This document shows positions 23,587-31,997 of a stretch of DNA of 64,000 bases, piece after piece (the stretch's first letter is position 1; the number at the start of each line of letters is the position of its first letter). The notes under the pieces are model-generated. The model did no database searches. It was not told the DNA's origin and saw nothing but the letters and a program-made list of their open reading frames with translations. The position numbers were made by a program, and so were the translations under genes. Origin of the DNA: an uncultured Eubacteriales bacterium (GTDB taxonomy: Bacteria; Bacillota; Clostridia; Lachnospirales; Lachnospiraceae); the NCBI GenBank assembly GCA_949292785.1, contig CASFBK010000012.1:1-64000 (forward strand), given 5' to 3'.

Positions 23587-24156
23587 CTATGATACATCCT
23601 TATAATTTAAGAAATACTTGTGTATCTTCTTATCACTGTCCAGCTCCGGATGAAAAGATAATGCCAGTATGTTCTTATTTTTTACTGCCACAATATTTCC
23701 ATCTACTTCCGCCAGCACTTGTGTATCCTCTTTTACCTTTTTAATATAAGGCGCTCGGATAAACGTCATTGGCACCATCCCAATTCCTTTTACTTCTCCT
23801 TCGGTGTAAAAGCTTCCAAGCTGTCTGCCATAGGCATTTCGTTTTACCACAGCCGGGAGCAGTCCCAGATGTGTCTGTTCCCCTCCCTCTATTTCATCTG
23901 CCAGAAGAATCATTCCGGCACAGGTGGCAAGTACCGGAAGTCCGTTTTCGATTCTGCGTTTTAATTCCTCATACATTCCAAGTTCCCGAATCAGTTTCCC
24001 CTGCACGGTACTCTCCCCGCCCGGAAGCACCAGCCCATCAAAATCCTGCGCTAAGTCTTCCTTTTTGCGCAGTTCAATGCACTCTGCTCCCAGACTTTCC
24101 AGTACCTTTTCATGTTCTATAAATGCGCCCTGTACCGCCAGTACCGCTATCTTCAT
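23587..24156 (-). CDS. pdxT: Pyridoxal 5'-phosphate synthase, glutaminase subunit
   Basis: A 189-residue class I glutamine amidotransferase supplying ammonia to PdxS for pyridoxal phosphate synthesis. Seen: MKIAVLAVQGAFIEHE, LPGGEST, the nucleophile segment VLATCAGMILLA, and the catalytic ALSFHPEL. The ATG at 24154-24156 is chosen over an in-frame GTG 9 bp upstream because GAGG is 8 bp before it. It begins 1 bp after the pdxS stop, so the two subunits are translated together. Confidence 0.95.
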   Translation of the reverse strand: MKIAVLAVQGAFIEHEKVLESLGAECIELRKKEDLAQDFDGLVLPGGESTVQGKLIRELGMYEELKRRIENGLPVLATCAGMILLADEIEGGEQTHLGLLPAVVKRNAYGRQLGSFYTEGEVKGIGMVPMTFIRAPYIKKVKEDTQVLAEVDGNIVAVKNKNILALSFHPELDSDKKIHKYFLNYKDVS

Positions 24157-24157
24157 A

Positions 24158-25033
24158 TTACTCACCTCGTTTTGCCATTAACAGCTCGATTTCCTGCTCA
24201 TTGATTCCTACCATTGCTTCTCCTAAATCTTCCGAAAGCTCCGCAAGCATCTTATAATCATTGAAGTTGGTTACTGCCTTTACGATTGCCTGGGCACGTT
24301 TCTTGGGATTCCCGGACTTGAAGATACCGGAACCTACGAATACGCCTTCTGCCCCTAACTGCATCATCAATGCTGCATCTGCCGGAGTTGCCACACCACC
24401 TGCTGCAAAGTTTACTACCGGAAGACGCTTGTTGTCATGTACATACTGCACCAGAGAAAATGGTACACGAAGCTCCTTTGCCGCCTCAAAAAGTTCATCT
24501 TCTCTCATAGAACCGATTCTTGCAATTTCCTGATTCATTTTGCGCATATGGCGTACTGCCTGCACTACATCCCCGGTTCCCGGTTCGCCCTTGGTACGAA
24601 TCATAGAAGCTCCCTCGTTGATTCTGCGAAGTGCCTCGCCTAAATCTTTTGCTCCGCAGACAAAAGGCACCTTGAACTTACTCTTATCAATATGGTACAC
24701 ATCATCCGCCGGAGAAAGCACTTCACTTTCGTCAATATAGTCAATTTCGATTGCCTCTAAAATCTGTGCTTCTGCAAAATGTCCGATTCTGCACTTTGCC
24801 ATAACCGGAATGGACACTGCCTCCTGGATTCCTTTTATCATAGCCGGGTCGCTCATTCTTGCCACACCGCCTGCTGCACGGATATCAGCCGGGATTCTTT
24901 CTAACGCCATAACTGCGCAGGCGCCTGCTTCCTCTGCAATCTTTGCCTGCTCCGGTGTAGTAACATCCATGATAACGCCACCCTTTAACATCTGTGCCAG
25001 TTCTTTGTTCAATTCATATCTTTTTTGTTCCAT
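24158..25033 (-). CDS. pdxS: Pyridoxal 5'-phosphate synthase, lyase subunit
   Basis: A 291-residue (beta/alpha)8 enzyme that builds pyridoxal phosphate from ribose 5-phosphate, glyceraldehyde 3-phosphate and ammonia. Seen: [40 protein letters not shown], the catalytic lysine segment [21 protein letters not shown], and [19 protein letters not shown]. Full length for the family. The start follows AAAAAGGAGAATG. It is divergent from pdxR, with a 147-bp regulatory gap. Confidence 0.97.
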   Translation of the reverse strand: MEQKRYELNKELAQMLKGGVIMDVTTPEQAKIAEEAGACAVMALERIPADIRAAGGVARMSDPAMIKGIQEAVSIPVMAKCRIGHFAEAQILEAIEIDYIDESEVLSPADDVYHIDKSKFKVPFVCGAKDLGEALRRINEGASMIRTKGEPGTGDVVQAVRHMRKMNQEIARIGSMREDELFEAAKELRVPFSLVQYVHDNKRLPVVNFAAGGVATPADAALMMQLGAEGVFVGSGIFKSGNPKKRAQAIVKAVTNFNDYKMLAELSEDLGEAMVGINEQEIELLMAKRGE

Positions 25034-25102
25034 TCTATCATTCTCCTTTTTCTTCGTATCCTTTTTCTTATTATTCTTTTCTTTACAAATCTGATGTTCC
25101 CT

Positions 25103-25160
25103 ATTATAATCAAAAGTGACCTTATTAAAATATCCATTTTAAATATATTCAGAATGGTCA
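25103..25160. promoter_or_regulatory. Divergent pdxS-pdxR regulatory region
   Basis: On the minus strand an extended -10 (TGATTATAAT, core at 25103-25108) faces pdxS with no good -35, as expected for an activated promoter. TGACC (25117-25121) and GGTCA (25156-25160) form a widely spaced inverted pair that could be part of a PdxR site. Confidence 0.4.
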
Positions 25161-25180
25161 GTTTAAGAAAGGAGTTTCAA

Positions 25181-26602
25181 ATGCTTACTTATTCTTTCGC
25201 CGATTTAGGTTCAGACAGCCTTTATGAACATTTATATAAATGCATCAAAAATGACATATTAAACGGGGTTTTGGCTATCGGAGAGAAGCTTCCTTCCAAA
25301 CGGAATTTTGCAAAGAATCTGAACATAAGTACCATCACCGTGGAAAATGCTTATGCCCAGTTGATGGCAGAGGGTTATATTTATTCTCTTCCGAAAAAGG
25401 GGTATTTTGTGGCGGATATTTCTACTTCTTTATTGGAAAACACAGTAACTGGAATTTCATTTTCAAAGCCTGTGGAAAATCCCCCTGCCGACTTCCCTGC
25501 AAACCGTGAAACTTATTTTGCCGACTTTGTTTCCAATAGTATCAGCCCGGATAATTTTCCCTTTTCCATCTGGGCAAAAATTATCCGGGAAGTAATTTCC
25601 GAAGAAAGCCAGGCTCTTATGACCAATCCGCCCGCCGGAGGAATTCCGGAACTTCGCAGTGCCATTGCACAATATCTCTTTCAATTTCGCGGCATGAAGG
25701 TGGACCCGGCGCAGATTATCATAGGAGCCGGTACCGAATATCTCTATGGTCTGCTGATACAGCTTTTCGGAAATGACAATACCTTTGCCGTAGAAGACCC
25801 GGGCTATCGAAAGATTGCACAGATTTATAACAGCCATCAGGCGCAGTGCCTTCATATTCCATTGGATAACTATGGGGTAGCGCTGTCGGCGTTGGAGGAA
25901 AGCGGTGCGGATATTATACATATTTCCCCTTCCCATCACTATCCTACGGGAATCGTAACGCCCATCAGTCGCCGCTATGAATTGCTGGGCTGGGCTTCTA
26001 AGTCCCCTTCCCGGTACATTATCGAGGATGATTATGACTGTGAGTTCCGTTTACAGGGAAAGCCCATTCCTTCCCTGCAAAGTATTGATGTCATGGAAAA
26101 GGTCATCTATATCAATACTTTTTCTAAAAGCCTCGCCTCTACCATCCGTATCAGCTACATGGTACTTCCACATCATCTATTGGAGCGGTTTTACAGACAG
26201 CTTGGCTTTTACTCCTGTACGGTATCTAACTTTGAGCAGTATACCCTTGCCCGCTTCATCAGTCATGGATATTTTGAAAAACATATTAATCGAACCAGAA
26301 ACTTTTACAAGACCCAACGGGACACACTGCTTAACTGTATCAAAAACAGCCCTCTCGCCTCCCGTTCCACAATTATGGAAGAGGATGCAGGGCTGCACTT
26401 TCTCTTGAAGTTAGACACCTCTCTGTCAGACGAAGATTTGATTGAAAAAGCAAAACAGGCAGGGCTTCACATTGCCTGCCTGTCAAAATACTATTATAAA
26501 CCGGAGCAAAAAATACAACACACTCTGGTGATGAACTACTCCGGTCTGGATCCGGATAAGATTCCCGAAGCTGTGAAAAGACTGAGCGAGTGCATCTGCT
26601 AA
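25181..26602 (+). CDS. pdxR: PdxR-type MocR regulator (GntR/aminotransferase fusion)
   Basis: A 473-residue regulator. An N-terminal GntR winged helix (YEHLYKCIKNDILNG, GEKLPSKRNFAKNL, ITVENAYAQLMAEGYI) is joined to a fold-type I aminotransferase-like domain containing GAGTEYLYGLLIQL, EDPGYRK and NTFSKSLAST, where the Lys would bind pyridoxal phosphate. MocR proteins next to pdxST activate pdxST when pyridoxal phosphate is scarce. The start follows AAAGGAGTTTCAA; the frame is open upstream but lacks a site. Its stop codon overlaps the stop of the converging dehydrogenase gene. Confidence 0.9.
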   Translation: MLTYSFADLGSDSLYEHLYKCIKNDILNGVLAIGEKLPSKRNFAKNLNISTITVENAYAQLMAEGYIYSLPKKGYFVADISTSLLENTVTGISFSKPVENPPADFPANRETYFADFVSNSISPDNFPFSIWAKIIREVISEESQALMTNPPAGGIPELRSAIAQYLFQFRGMKVDPAQIIIGAGTEYLYGLLIQLFGNDNTFAVEDPGYRKIAQIYNSHQAQCLHIPLDNYGVALSALEESGADIIHISPSHHYPTGIVTPISRRYELLGWASKSPSRYIIEDDYDCEFRLQGKPIPSLQSIDVMEKVIYINTFSKSLASTIRISYMVLPHHLLERFYRQLGFYSCTVSNFEQYTLARFISHGYFEKHINRTRNFYKTQRDTLLNCIKNSPLASRSTIMEEDAGLHFLLKLDTSLSDEDLIEKAKQAGLHIACLSKYYYKPEQKIQHTLVMNYSGLDPDKIPEAVKRLSECIC

Positions 26603-27525
26603 AATTCCTTAATCTGCTCCAAAATAATCTCCATCAATCTGGTTCTCGCCTCTACACTTGCCCAGGCAATGTGAGGCGTAATCAGCAGCTTATCGCTGTC
26701 TTTTATCCGTTTTAAAGGATTCTCACTGCTCATAGGTTCTACACAAAGTACATCTAATCCTGCCGCCGCAATCTCGCCCTGTTCCAAAGCATCTGCCAAA
26801 TCCGCTTCCACCACAATAGGACCTCTTCCTACATTAAGAAAAATAGCAGAGGATTTCATTTTAGAAAAAGCGGCTTTATCCATGAGATTCTCTGTCTGAG
26901 GAGTTAGTGGTGCATGTACCGATACAATATCGGACTCTGACAATAAGGTGTCAAAGTCTACCTGTTCATAATCCGGCTGACTGTTTTTCCCAGAGGTAGA
27001 ATAATAAATCACGCGGCAGCCAAAAAACTTCGCGATATCCGCAACTCTTCTTCCAATGGCTCCAAGCCCGATAATTCCCCATGTCATTTTATTAAGCTGT
27101 GAGAACTTCCGGTCAAAATGAGTAAACAAACGATCTTCGATATATTTCTCACTTTTCACATATTCATCGTAATATGGAAGATGTTCCAACAGATAGAACA
27201 GCATGGCAAAGGTATGTTGTGCCACAGACTCCGTGGAATAGCCTGCTACATTACGCCAGGCGATTCCACGCTGTTCCAGATACTCCTTATCCAAGTTATT
27301 GGTACCGGTCGCAGTTACACATACCAGCTTTAAATTCTTCGCTTCTCCTATGGTCTGCTGGTTGATAGGAACTTTATTTATAACAAGCACATCTGCATCT
27401 TTTCCCCGCTCTGCCGCTTGCACAGGGGTGGAAAAATCATATTTTACCACTTCCCCCAGCGCTTCATAGCCGGATAAGTCAATGTCTTCGCCTATGGATT
27501 TTGCATCCAGAAAAACAATTTTCAT
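26599..27525 (-). CDS. D-2-hydroxyacid dehydrogenase
   Basis: A 308-residue NAD(P)-dependent dehydrogenase of the D-isomer-specific 2-hydroxyacid family. Seen: the nucleotide-binding WGIIGLGAIGRRVA, catalytic Arg in FLNVGRGPIV, the Glu-containing VLCVEP and catalytic His in LITPHIAW. It may reduce hydroxypyruvate, glyoxylate or a related 2-oxoacid; the exact substrate cannot be read. It converges on pdxR with a 4-bp overlap at the stop codons and no room for a terminator, so the two transcripts must overlap. Confidence 0.88.
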   Translation of the reverse strand: MKIVFLDAKSIGEDIDLSGYEALGEVVKYDFSTPVQAAERGKDADVLVINKVPINQQTIGEAKNLKLVCVTATGTNNLDKEYLEQRGIAWRNVAGYSTESVAQHTFAMLFYLLEHLPYYDEYVKSEKYIEDRLFTHFDRKFSQLNKMTWGIIGLGAIGRRVADIAKFFGCRVIYYSTSGKNSQPDYEQVDFDTLLSESDIVSVHAPLTPQTENLMDKAAFSKMKSSAIFLNVGRGPIVVEADLADALEQGEIAAAGLDVLCVEPMSSENPLKRIKDSDKLLITPHIAWASVEARTRLMEIILEQIKEF

Positions 27526-27627
27526 GGGAAACCTCCTTATGTATTATCACCTTTACGGTAGATTATACTCTGTTTTCCCCTGTTTGACCACTATGTTTTC
27601 CGATGCGGTAATCGGTGAAATCTTGTT

Positions 27628-29025
27628 TTATTTTTCTTTGTAATTTACATAACCTCTCGGCTCATACGGATGTTTCTCCCAAAGTTCGTCTGCCTTCTCT
27701 TTCCACTGGCAGGCATAGTCTGCGCATTTTCCGCAAAGATGCTCTACCGTTTCCGGCGACTGCAAATCCGTAGATTTTGCTCCCGTCTCGTTTACCATTC
27801 GTTGCAGAATTTCGGGGTTTTCCAACATCGGGCAAGGTCTTAAATGATTATGATTAAATGGCTGATTTTCGTGATATGCCATAAACAATGGCTGTTTCAA
27901 CGCTTCTAACACACTGACGTCATGAATGTTGGCACCAGAATAATGAATAAATACACAAGGCTCCACGTCTCCATTGGCATTGATATGGAAGTAGTTTCTT
28001 CCTCCTGCAATACAGCCGCCTACATATTCACCATCATTTTGAAAATCAAAGGCAAAAATCTGTTTTCCACCCTCAAATCCGCGAATCTCACGAACTCGGT
28101 GATACATGTATTCACGCTGCTCTTTTGTTGGAAGTAACTCAAGTGCCGCATCATTTCCTACCGGCATATAATGGAAATACCATGCATAACGGCAACCCTT
28201 TTCAATTATCATATCCAGGAATTCATCTGCGGTTACGGTTTCTATGTTCTGACTGGTATAGCAGATAGAGGTTCCGAAAATCAGTCCATACTGTTTCAAT
28301 AAATCCATGGCATGCATTACCCTGTCAAATACACCTTCTCCACGCCGCAGGTCGTTTACTTTCTCAAATCCTTCCAAGCTAATGGAAAAAGAAAGGTTTC
28401 CTACCCGGCGCGCTTCTTCGCAGAACGCTTCATCTATCAGCGTTCCATTGGTAAACGCATGGAACTCGCAGTCATTGTGCTTTTCACAAAGCTTAATGAT
28501 ATCCGCTTTGCGTACCAGCGGCTCACCGCCTGTCATCATATAAAGATAGGTTCCAAGCTCTTTGCCCTGCGTAACAACACGATCCATATCCTCCAGGCTT
28601 AAATTCAGCTTATGACCATATTCTGCCGCCCAGCATCCGGTACACTTCAGATTACATGCACTGGTGGGATCCATCAATATCAGCCATGGTATATTACAGT
28701 TATGTACCTTCCTCATCTTACGAATGGTCTTGGTTCCCCGAAACGCTGCTTCATATCCAAGATTTAACGCCGTCATCTTTGCTACATGGGGATCTGTTTC
28801 ATCCAGCAGACGATTCACATACTGCATCCACTTTCCATCGGGATTTTGAATCATCTTTTTCGCACCTTCGTAAGATTCTGCAGTAAAATTATCTCCCATA
28901 AACTTCTGTGCTAAATCCAGAATCTGCATAAACCCTTTTTCTCTGTCCTTGTTTACATGACGCAGTGTCTGATTTACCGCTACGCTAAAAGCCTTTCTCT
29001 GTAAATCATGTGATAAATTACCCAT
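27628..29025 (-). CDS. Radical SAM/SPASM protein of unknown function
   Basis: A 465-residue protein. About 110 N-terminal helical residues precede a radical SAM core with CNLKCTGC (Cys124, Cys128, Cys131 binding the SAM [4Fe-4S] cluster) and GGEP. A C-terminal SPASM-like part has CIAGG, EPCVFIHY, RPCPML and CGKCADYAC, enough for auxiliary clusters. SPASM proteins often modify peptides or act as anaerobic maturases, but no precursor gene is adjacent. The nearest small peptide gene (29944-29997) is 0.9 kb away beyond another gene and a terminator. The start follows GGAGGGATAAAAACAT. Confidence 0.82.
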   Translation of the reverse strand: MGNLSHDLQRKAFSVAVNQTLRHVNKDREKGFMQILDLAQKFMGDNFTAESYEGAKKMIQNPDGKWMQYVNRLLDETDPHVAKMTALNLGYEAAFRGTKTIRKMRKVHNCNIPWLILMDPTSACNLKCTGCWAAEYGHKLNLSLEDMDRVVTQGKELGTYLYMMTGGEPLVRKADIIKLCEKHNDCEFHAFTNGTLIDEAFCEEARRVGNLSFSISLEGFEKVNDLRRGEGVFDRVMHAMDLLKQYGLIFGTSICYTSQNIETVTADEFLDMIIEKGCRYAWYFHYMPVGNDAALELLPTKEQREYMYHRVREIRGFEGGKQIFAFDFQNDGEYVGGCIAGGRNYFHINANGDVEPCVFIHYSGANIHDVSVLEALKQPLFMAYHENQPFNHNHLRPCPMLENPEILQRMVNETGAKSTDLQSPETVEHLCGKCADYACQWKEKADELWEKHPYEPRGYVNYKEK

Positions 29026-29099
29026 ATGTTTTTATCCCTCCGTTTTATCTTACGCATTAGAAGGCGAATCATGTCTCCTAATTCAACTTTTCTTCCTAT

Positions 29100-29150
29100 T
29101 AGTATAAGAAAAAACGGATTTTTTTCACATATGCAATACGATTCATATGT
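29100..29150 (-). promoter_or_regulatory. Upstream region of the radical SAM gene
   Basis: On the minus strand TATACT stands near 29105, with GTGAAA 16 bp before it. Directly upstream, ACATATG and CATATGT form an inverted repeat with a 10-bp spacer, a plausible regulator site. The element matches are weak. Confidence 0.3.
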
Positions 29151-29201
29151 ATGGTTTTATTAGACATTTCCTCTTTTTTGTCTGATTTTGTATACATTTT
29201 G

Positions 29202-29786
29202 TCATTTTTGTAGTCGTTGATATTGGATGTATTTTTCCTGTATCACTTCCCCTGCAAAGCCACTTCCGTTTTTGACCTGATAGTCAAAATATCCTTGTTT
29301 TGGCAGACCGTAGGTCTCTAAAATTGCCATAATTGTACCGCCATGTACCACGAATGCAACCTTCTCCCATTTCCTTTCATGGGACTTTTCCATACATGTT
29401 TCAAATGCTCTTTTACATCTCGCCTTAAAGTCTTCCGGATCTTCTCCCTCTGGAAAAGCAATGGTTCCACCGCTGTCAATAAATCTCTGATAGTCCGGGT
29501 CTCCATTTAACTCCTGATAATTCTTGTATTCAAATGCGCCAAAATCCAGTTCACGAAAATCCTCTACGATTTCCAATTCCTGCTCGTCTAACCCAAATAA
29601 GGCTTTGGCACTTTGAATACACCGAAGATAGGGGCTTACAAATACGCCATCCATCTGCCCCAGTTCTGCTCCCTTTTCTTTTAATGCGCTCCACTCCTCC
29701 GAAAGAATCTCTTCATCCGTTCTTCCAACATAACGGTATTCCCGATTTCCCTTGGTGGCTCCATGCCGGATAAAATATACGTTCAT
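29202..29786 (-). CDS. Histidine phosphatase family protein
   Basis: A 194-residue phosphoglycerate mutase-like phosphatase. Seen: the catalytic phosphohistidine motif FIRHGAT near residue 8, SPYLRCIQSAKAL with the second phosphate-binding Arg, the acidic FRELDFGAFE, and VVHGGTI with the second catalytic His. Similar proteins dephosphorylate sugar phosphates, alpha-ribazole phosphate (CobC) or phosphoglycerate; no cobalamin genes are nearby. It lies upstream of the radical SAM gene with a 176-bp gap holding a promoter. Confidence 0.87.
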   Translation of the reverse strand: MNVYFIRHGATKGNREYRYVGRTDEEILSEEWSALKEKGAELGQMDGVFVSPYLRCIQSAKALFGLDEQELEIVEDFRELDFGAFEYKNYQELNGDPDYQRFIDSGGTIAFPEGEDPEDFKARCKRAFETCMEKSHERKWEKVAFVVHGGTIMAILETYGLPKQGYFDYQVKNGSGFAGEVIQEKYIQYQRLQK

Positions 29787-29850
29787 ATCTGTTGCCTTTC
29801 ATTATTCTTTTTGTATACCATATTTTCTGAATTATTACAAGTTTCTGTTA

Positions 29851-29904
29851 TAAGAAAATAAGCTATTGTTTTATAGATGTGATTTCCCATCTATAAAACA
29901 ACAG
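29851..29904 (-). terminator. Terminator after the ABC transporter/minipeptide genes
   Basis: A 13-bp perfect stem (TTGTTTTATAGAT at 29866-29878, ATCTATAAAACAA at 29889-29901) extends with one mismatch by GCT/AGC. On the minus strand TTATTTTCTT follows. It ends the transcript 40 bp after the minipeptide stop. Confidence 0.8.
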
Positions 29905-29943
29905 CCCTTAATATGTGCATAGACAAACATCAACATATAAACA

Positions 29944-29997
29944 TTATTTACTTTTTCCAATTACCGGAAATGATCCTGCCTTTTTTTTCTTTCTCAT
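29944..29997 (-). CDS. Putative 17-residue basic peptide gene at the end of an ABC transporter operon
   Basis: The frame encodes MRKKKKAGSFPVIGKSK and stops at TAA. It is preceded by AAAGGAGGTG seven bases before the ATG, one of the best ribosome binding sites in the window. It sits 50 bp behind the ABC permease stop and before a terminator, so it should be cotranscribed. The lysine-rich start, GSFPVIG core and basic tail suggest a signal, antimicrobial or RiPP-like peptide exported by the adjacent transporter. No family was recognised. The evidence is the ribosome binding site, position and composition; expression is unproven. Confidence 0.55.
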   Translation of the reverse strand: MRKKKKAGSFPVIGKSK

Positions 29998-30047
29998 ACC
30001 AACACCTCCTTTCTTGCTCTAAATACAAATTTATTTTGAAACAAATA

Positions 30048-30806
30048 TTATTTTCTTTGCTTCCAATTAAAAAACCTACTTGTAAAATACATAATAATTA
30101 CGAAATATCCCAATAATATTACTATATCTCGTATTACAATAAAGTCGATCGTTCTATTTATCATCACATATCTCATGGCCTCTAACATATAGCTAAATGG
30201 CAATAATCTTTGAAAATACTGAACTACTTTGGGAAGGTTCTCTATTGTGTAATATACTGGTGTTCCAAACATTACGAAAAACATCATTACCATCGAAACC
30301 ACTTCTGATACTTGATAGTTGTCACTACATGTTCCTATTATTGCTCCAATTCCCGCCATTATAGCAATACTTAATAATATAATAATAACAATGACAATAT
30401 TAATATAAATTTTAACTCCAAAAATAACCTGTCCAAGTATTGGCATTATAATTAATGCCGGTATTGTACTTACAGAAGAACTAAGTAAATTACCAATCAA
30501 CGGCGTCCATCTACTTATAGGCAATGTTGCCATATGTTCAAATCCATTTCTACTTCTTATACCTATTAATATCTGCGCTAATGTAGTTATACATAAATTA
30601 GAAATAGATGTTATCATATTTCCCGATATGTAAATTACTGCTGTTTCTGCATCTATTTTAACCGGCATCATACATATCATAATAATTACCCCCAAAGGTA
30701 TTATCATTGAAAATAACGTTGTAAACACTATTAATGATTTTTGTTGTTTCATTCCTATAATAAAATATATCCATATTTCTGTAAGAAAATCTTTTATATT
30801 TATCAT
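30048..30806 (-). CDS. ABC-2 type transporter permease
   Basis: A 252-residue membrane protein with six predicted helices, the size and layout of ABC-2 permeases that work with BcrA/NatA-like ATPases for peptide or drug export. The middle has the polar SRNGFEHMATLPISRW loop between helices, typical of the coupling region. It is very AT-rich compared with the flanking chromosome. The ATPase gene lies 27 bp upstream and the 17-codon peptide gene 50 bp downstream. The substrate is unknown; the peptide is the obvious candidate. Confidence 0.85.
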   Translation of the reverse strand: MINIKDFLTEIWIYFIIGMKQQKSLIVFTTLFSMIIPLGVIIMICMMPVKIDAETAVIYISGNMITSISNLCITTLAQILIGIRSRNGFEHMATLPISRWTPLIGNLLSSSVSTIPALIIMPILGQVIFGVKIYINIVIVIIILLSIAIMAGIGAIIGTCSDNYQVSEVVSMVMMFFVMFGTPVYYTIENLPKVVQYFQRLLPFSYMLEAMRYVMINRTIDFIVIRDIVILLGYFVIIMYFTSRFFNWKQRK

Positions 30807-30833
30807 ATTATATCTATATATTCCTTTCTTAAA

Positions 30834-31787
30834 TCACTTCTCAATCTTTTCACCCATTATTTTTATGTAAATATCTTCTAGTGACGGTCTGACTATTTTT
30901 AAATTATTTATATCATCTTTGACTTTTTCATTTTTAAAAATAAACTCAACACAATTAAGCAATTCATTCTCATTAATATATACATATATATTTTTTCTGT
31001 CTACTTTACAATGAAATCCTTTTAATACATTTATAATTTCTTCACTTTTTACATCATCTTTCAATTCAAGTTCAATTCTAATTTCATTCTGCACTCGTTC
31101 ATATAAACTAGAAATTGTTCCTTCCTCAAGTATTCTTCCCTCTCCCATTATCAAAACACGATCTACTATTTGCTCTACCTCTGCTACATTATGTGTTATA
31201 AGCAATATTGAAGTTCCTTTTTCATTTTGAATCTTTTTTAAAAAATTCCAAAATAAACATCTTTTTTCCGGATCAAGTCCTGTTGTTGGCTCATCTAAAA
31301 TCAAAATAGATGGATTTCCAACAACTGCACAAGCCAATGCCGCAGCCTGTTTTTTTCCTCCACTTAAATTTTTGATTTGCCTGTTTAGTTCCTTTTCAAA
31401 ATCCAATTCGTGTGCCAAGTATGCAATTTCTTTTTTTATTTCTTCCTTTTCTACTTTCTTTAATTTGGCTGAATAATAGATTGCATCATATATTGATAAA
31501 TGATCCCAATGTTCAAACCTGCTTTGCATCATATATCCTATTTCTGATAACATTCTTTTTTTATTAGTACTTATGTCTATACCTTTAATTTTTATGTTTC
31601 CACTATCTGTTGATATATACCCAATTATCTGCTTTATTAAAGTACTTTTTCCCGCTCCATTTGGACCAAGAACAGCTAATATTTCTCTTTCTTTCAGACT
31701 AAATGTTATGTTCTTATTGGCACACACAGTTTCATTTTTCACTTTATACTTTTTACTTATATTAGATACTTCTAATAATGATTCCAT
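30834..31787 (-). CDS. ABC transporter ATP-binding protein
   Basis: A 317-residue ATPase: Walker A GPNGAGKST, Q loop MMQSRFEHWDH, signature NLSGGKKQAAALA, Walker B ILILDEPTTGLDP and H loop LLITHNV are all present. A ~90-residue C-terminal extension follows, as in BcrA/NatA-type ATPases. It partners with the permease just downstream. The ribosome binding site is weak (AAAGG, about 18 bases upstream). The gene belongs to the AT-rich accessory island and may confer peptide export or self-resistance. Confidence 0.9.
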   Translation of the reverse strand: MESLLEVSNISKKYKVKNETVCANKNITFSLKEREILAVLGPNGAGKSTLIKQIIGYISTDSGNIKIKGIDISTNKKRMLSEIGYMMQSRFEHWDHLSIYDAIYYSAKLKKVEKEEIKKEIAYLAHELDFEKELNRQIKNLSGGKKQAAALACAVVGNPSILILDEPTTGLDPEKRCLFWNFLKKIQNEKGTSILLITHNVAEVEQIVDRVLIMGEGRILEEGTISSLYERVQNEIRIELELKDDVKSEEIINVLKGFHCKVDRKNIYVYINENELLNCVEFIFKNEKVKDDINNLKIVRPSLEDIYIKIMGEKIEK

Positions 31788-31895
31788 ACTACTTCTTTTT
31801 AACCTTTCTTTATCATAAACATAGAACTATTATAATATCTACCATTCTTATAAACATTGTCTTTAAATTCACCTATTTTATTTAATGAACACAAT

Positions 31896-31985
31896 TTACA
31901 AAGTTCCATCTCTTGCAACCTCATCTTCCCCATTCGCCCAATAATCCTGAATCGCTTTCAGTTCTGCTTCTGCATATACTCCCAA
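31896..31985 (-). pseudogene. Orphan coding fragment behind the LRR gene
   Basis: A 29-codon in-frame stretch without a start (VYAEAELKAIQDYWANGEDE, then a short end) lies 12 bp past the LRR gene's stop. Its base composition is more GC-rich and protein-like than its surroundings. It looks like the 3' end of a lost gene, such as a displaced C-terminal part of an earlier toxin or immunity gene. Family not identified. Confidence 0.45.
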
Positions 31986-31997
31986 TTACACTTTTCT

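Noticed and set aside
25463-25939. 158-residue minus-strand frame inside pdxR
   Set aside because: Antisense to a well-supported MocR gene; no start signal or recognisable domain.
29100-29200. Peptide precursor beside the radical SAM gene
   Set aside because: All frames in the gap are short, lack ribosome binding sites and contain stops; only promoter-like elements are visible.
29866-29901. Mobile-element end or attachment site
   Set aside because: The 13-bp inverted repeat is followed by a T-rich tract on the side expected for a terminator of the ABC operon, and no integrase or transposase is nearby.
31799-31933. 44-codon minus-strand frame with CKLC just before the ABC ATPase gene
   Set aside because: It overlaps the orphan fragment and the likely promoter (TATTATAAT), has no convincing ribosome binding site, and its codons look random. 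It could be real but is too weak to list as a gene.
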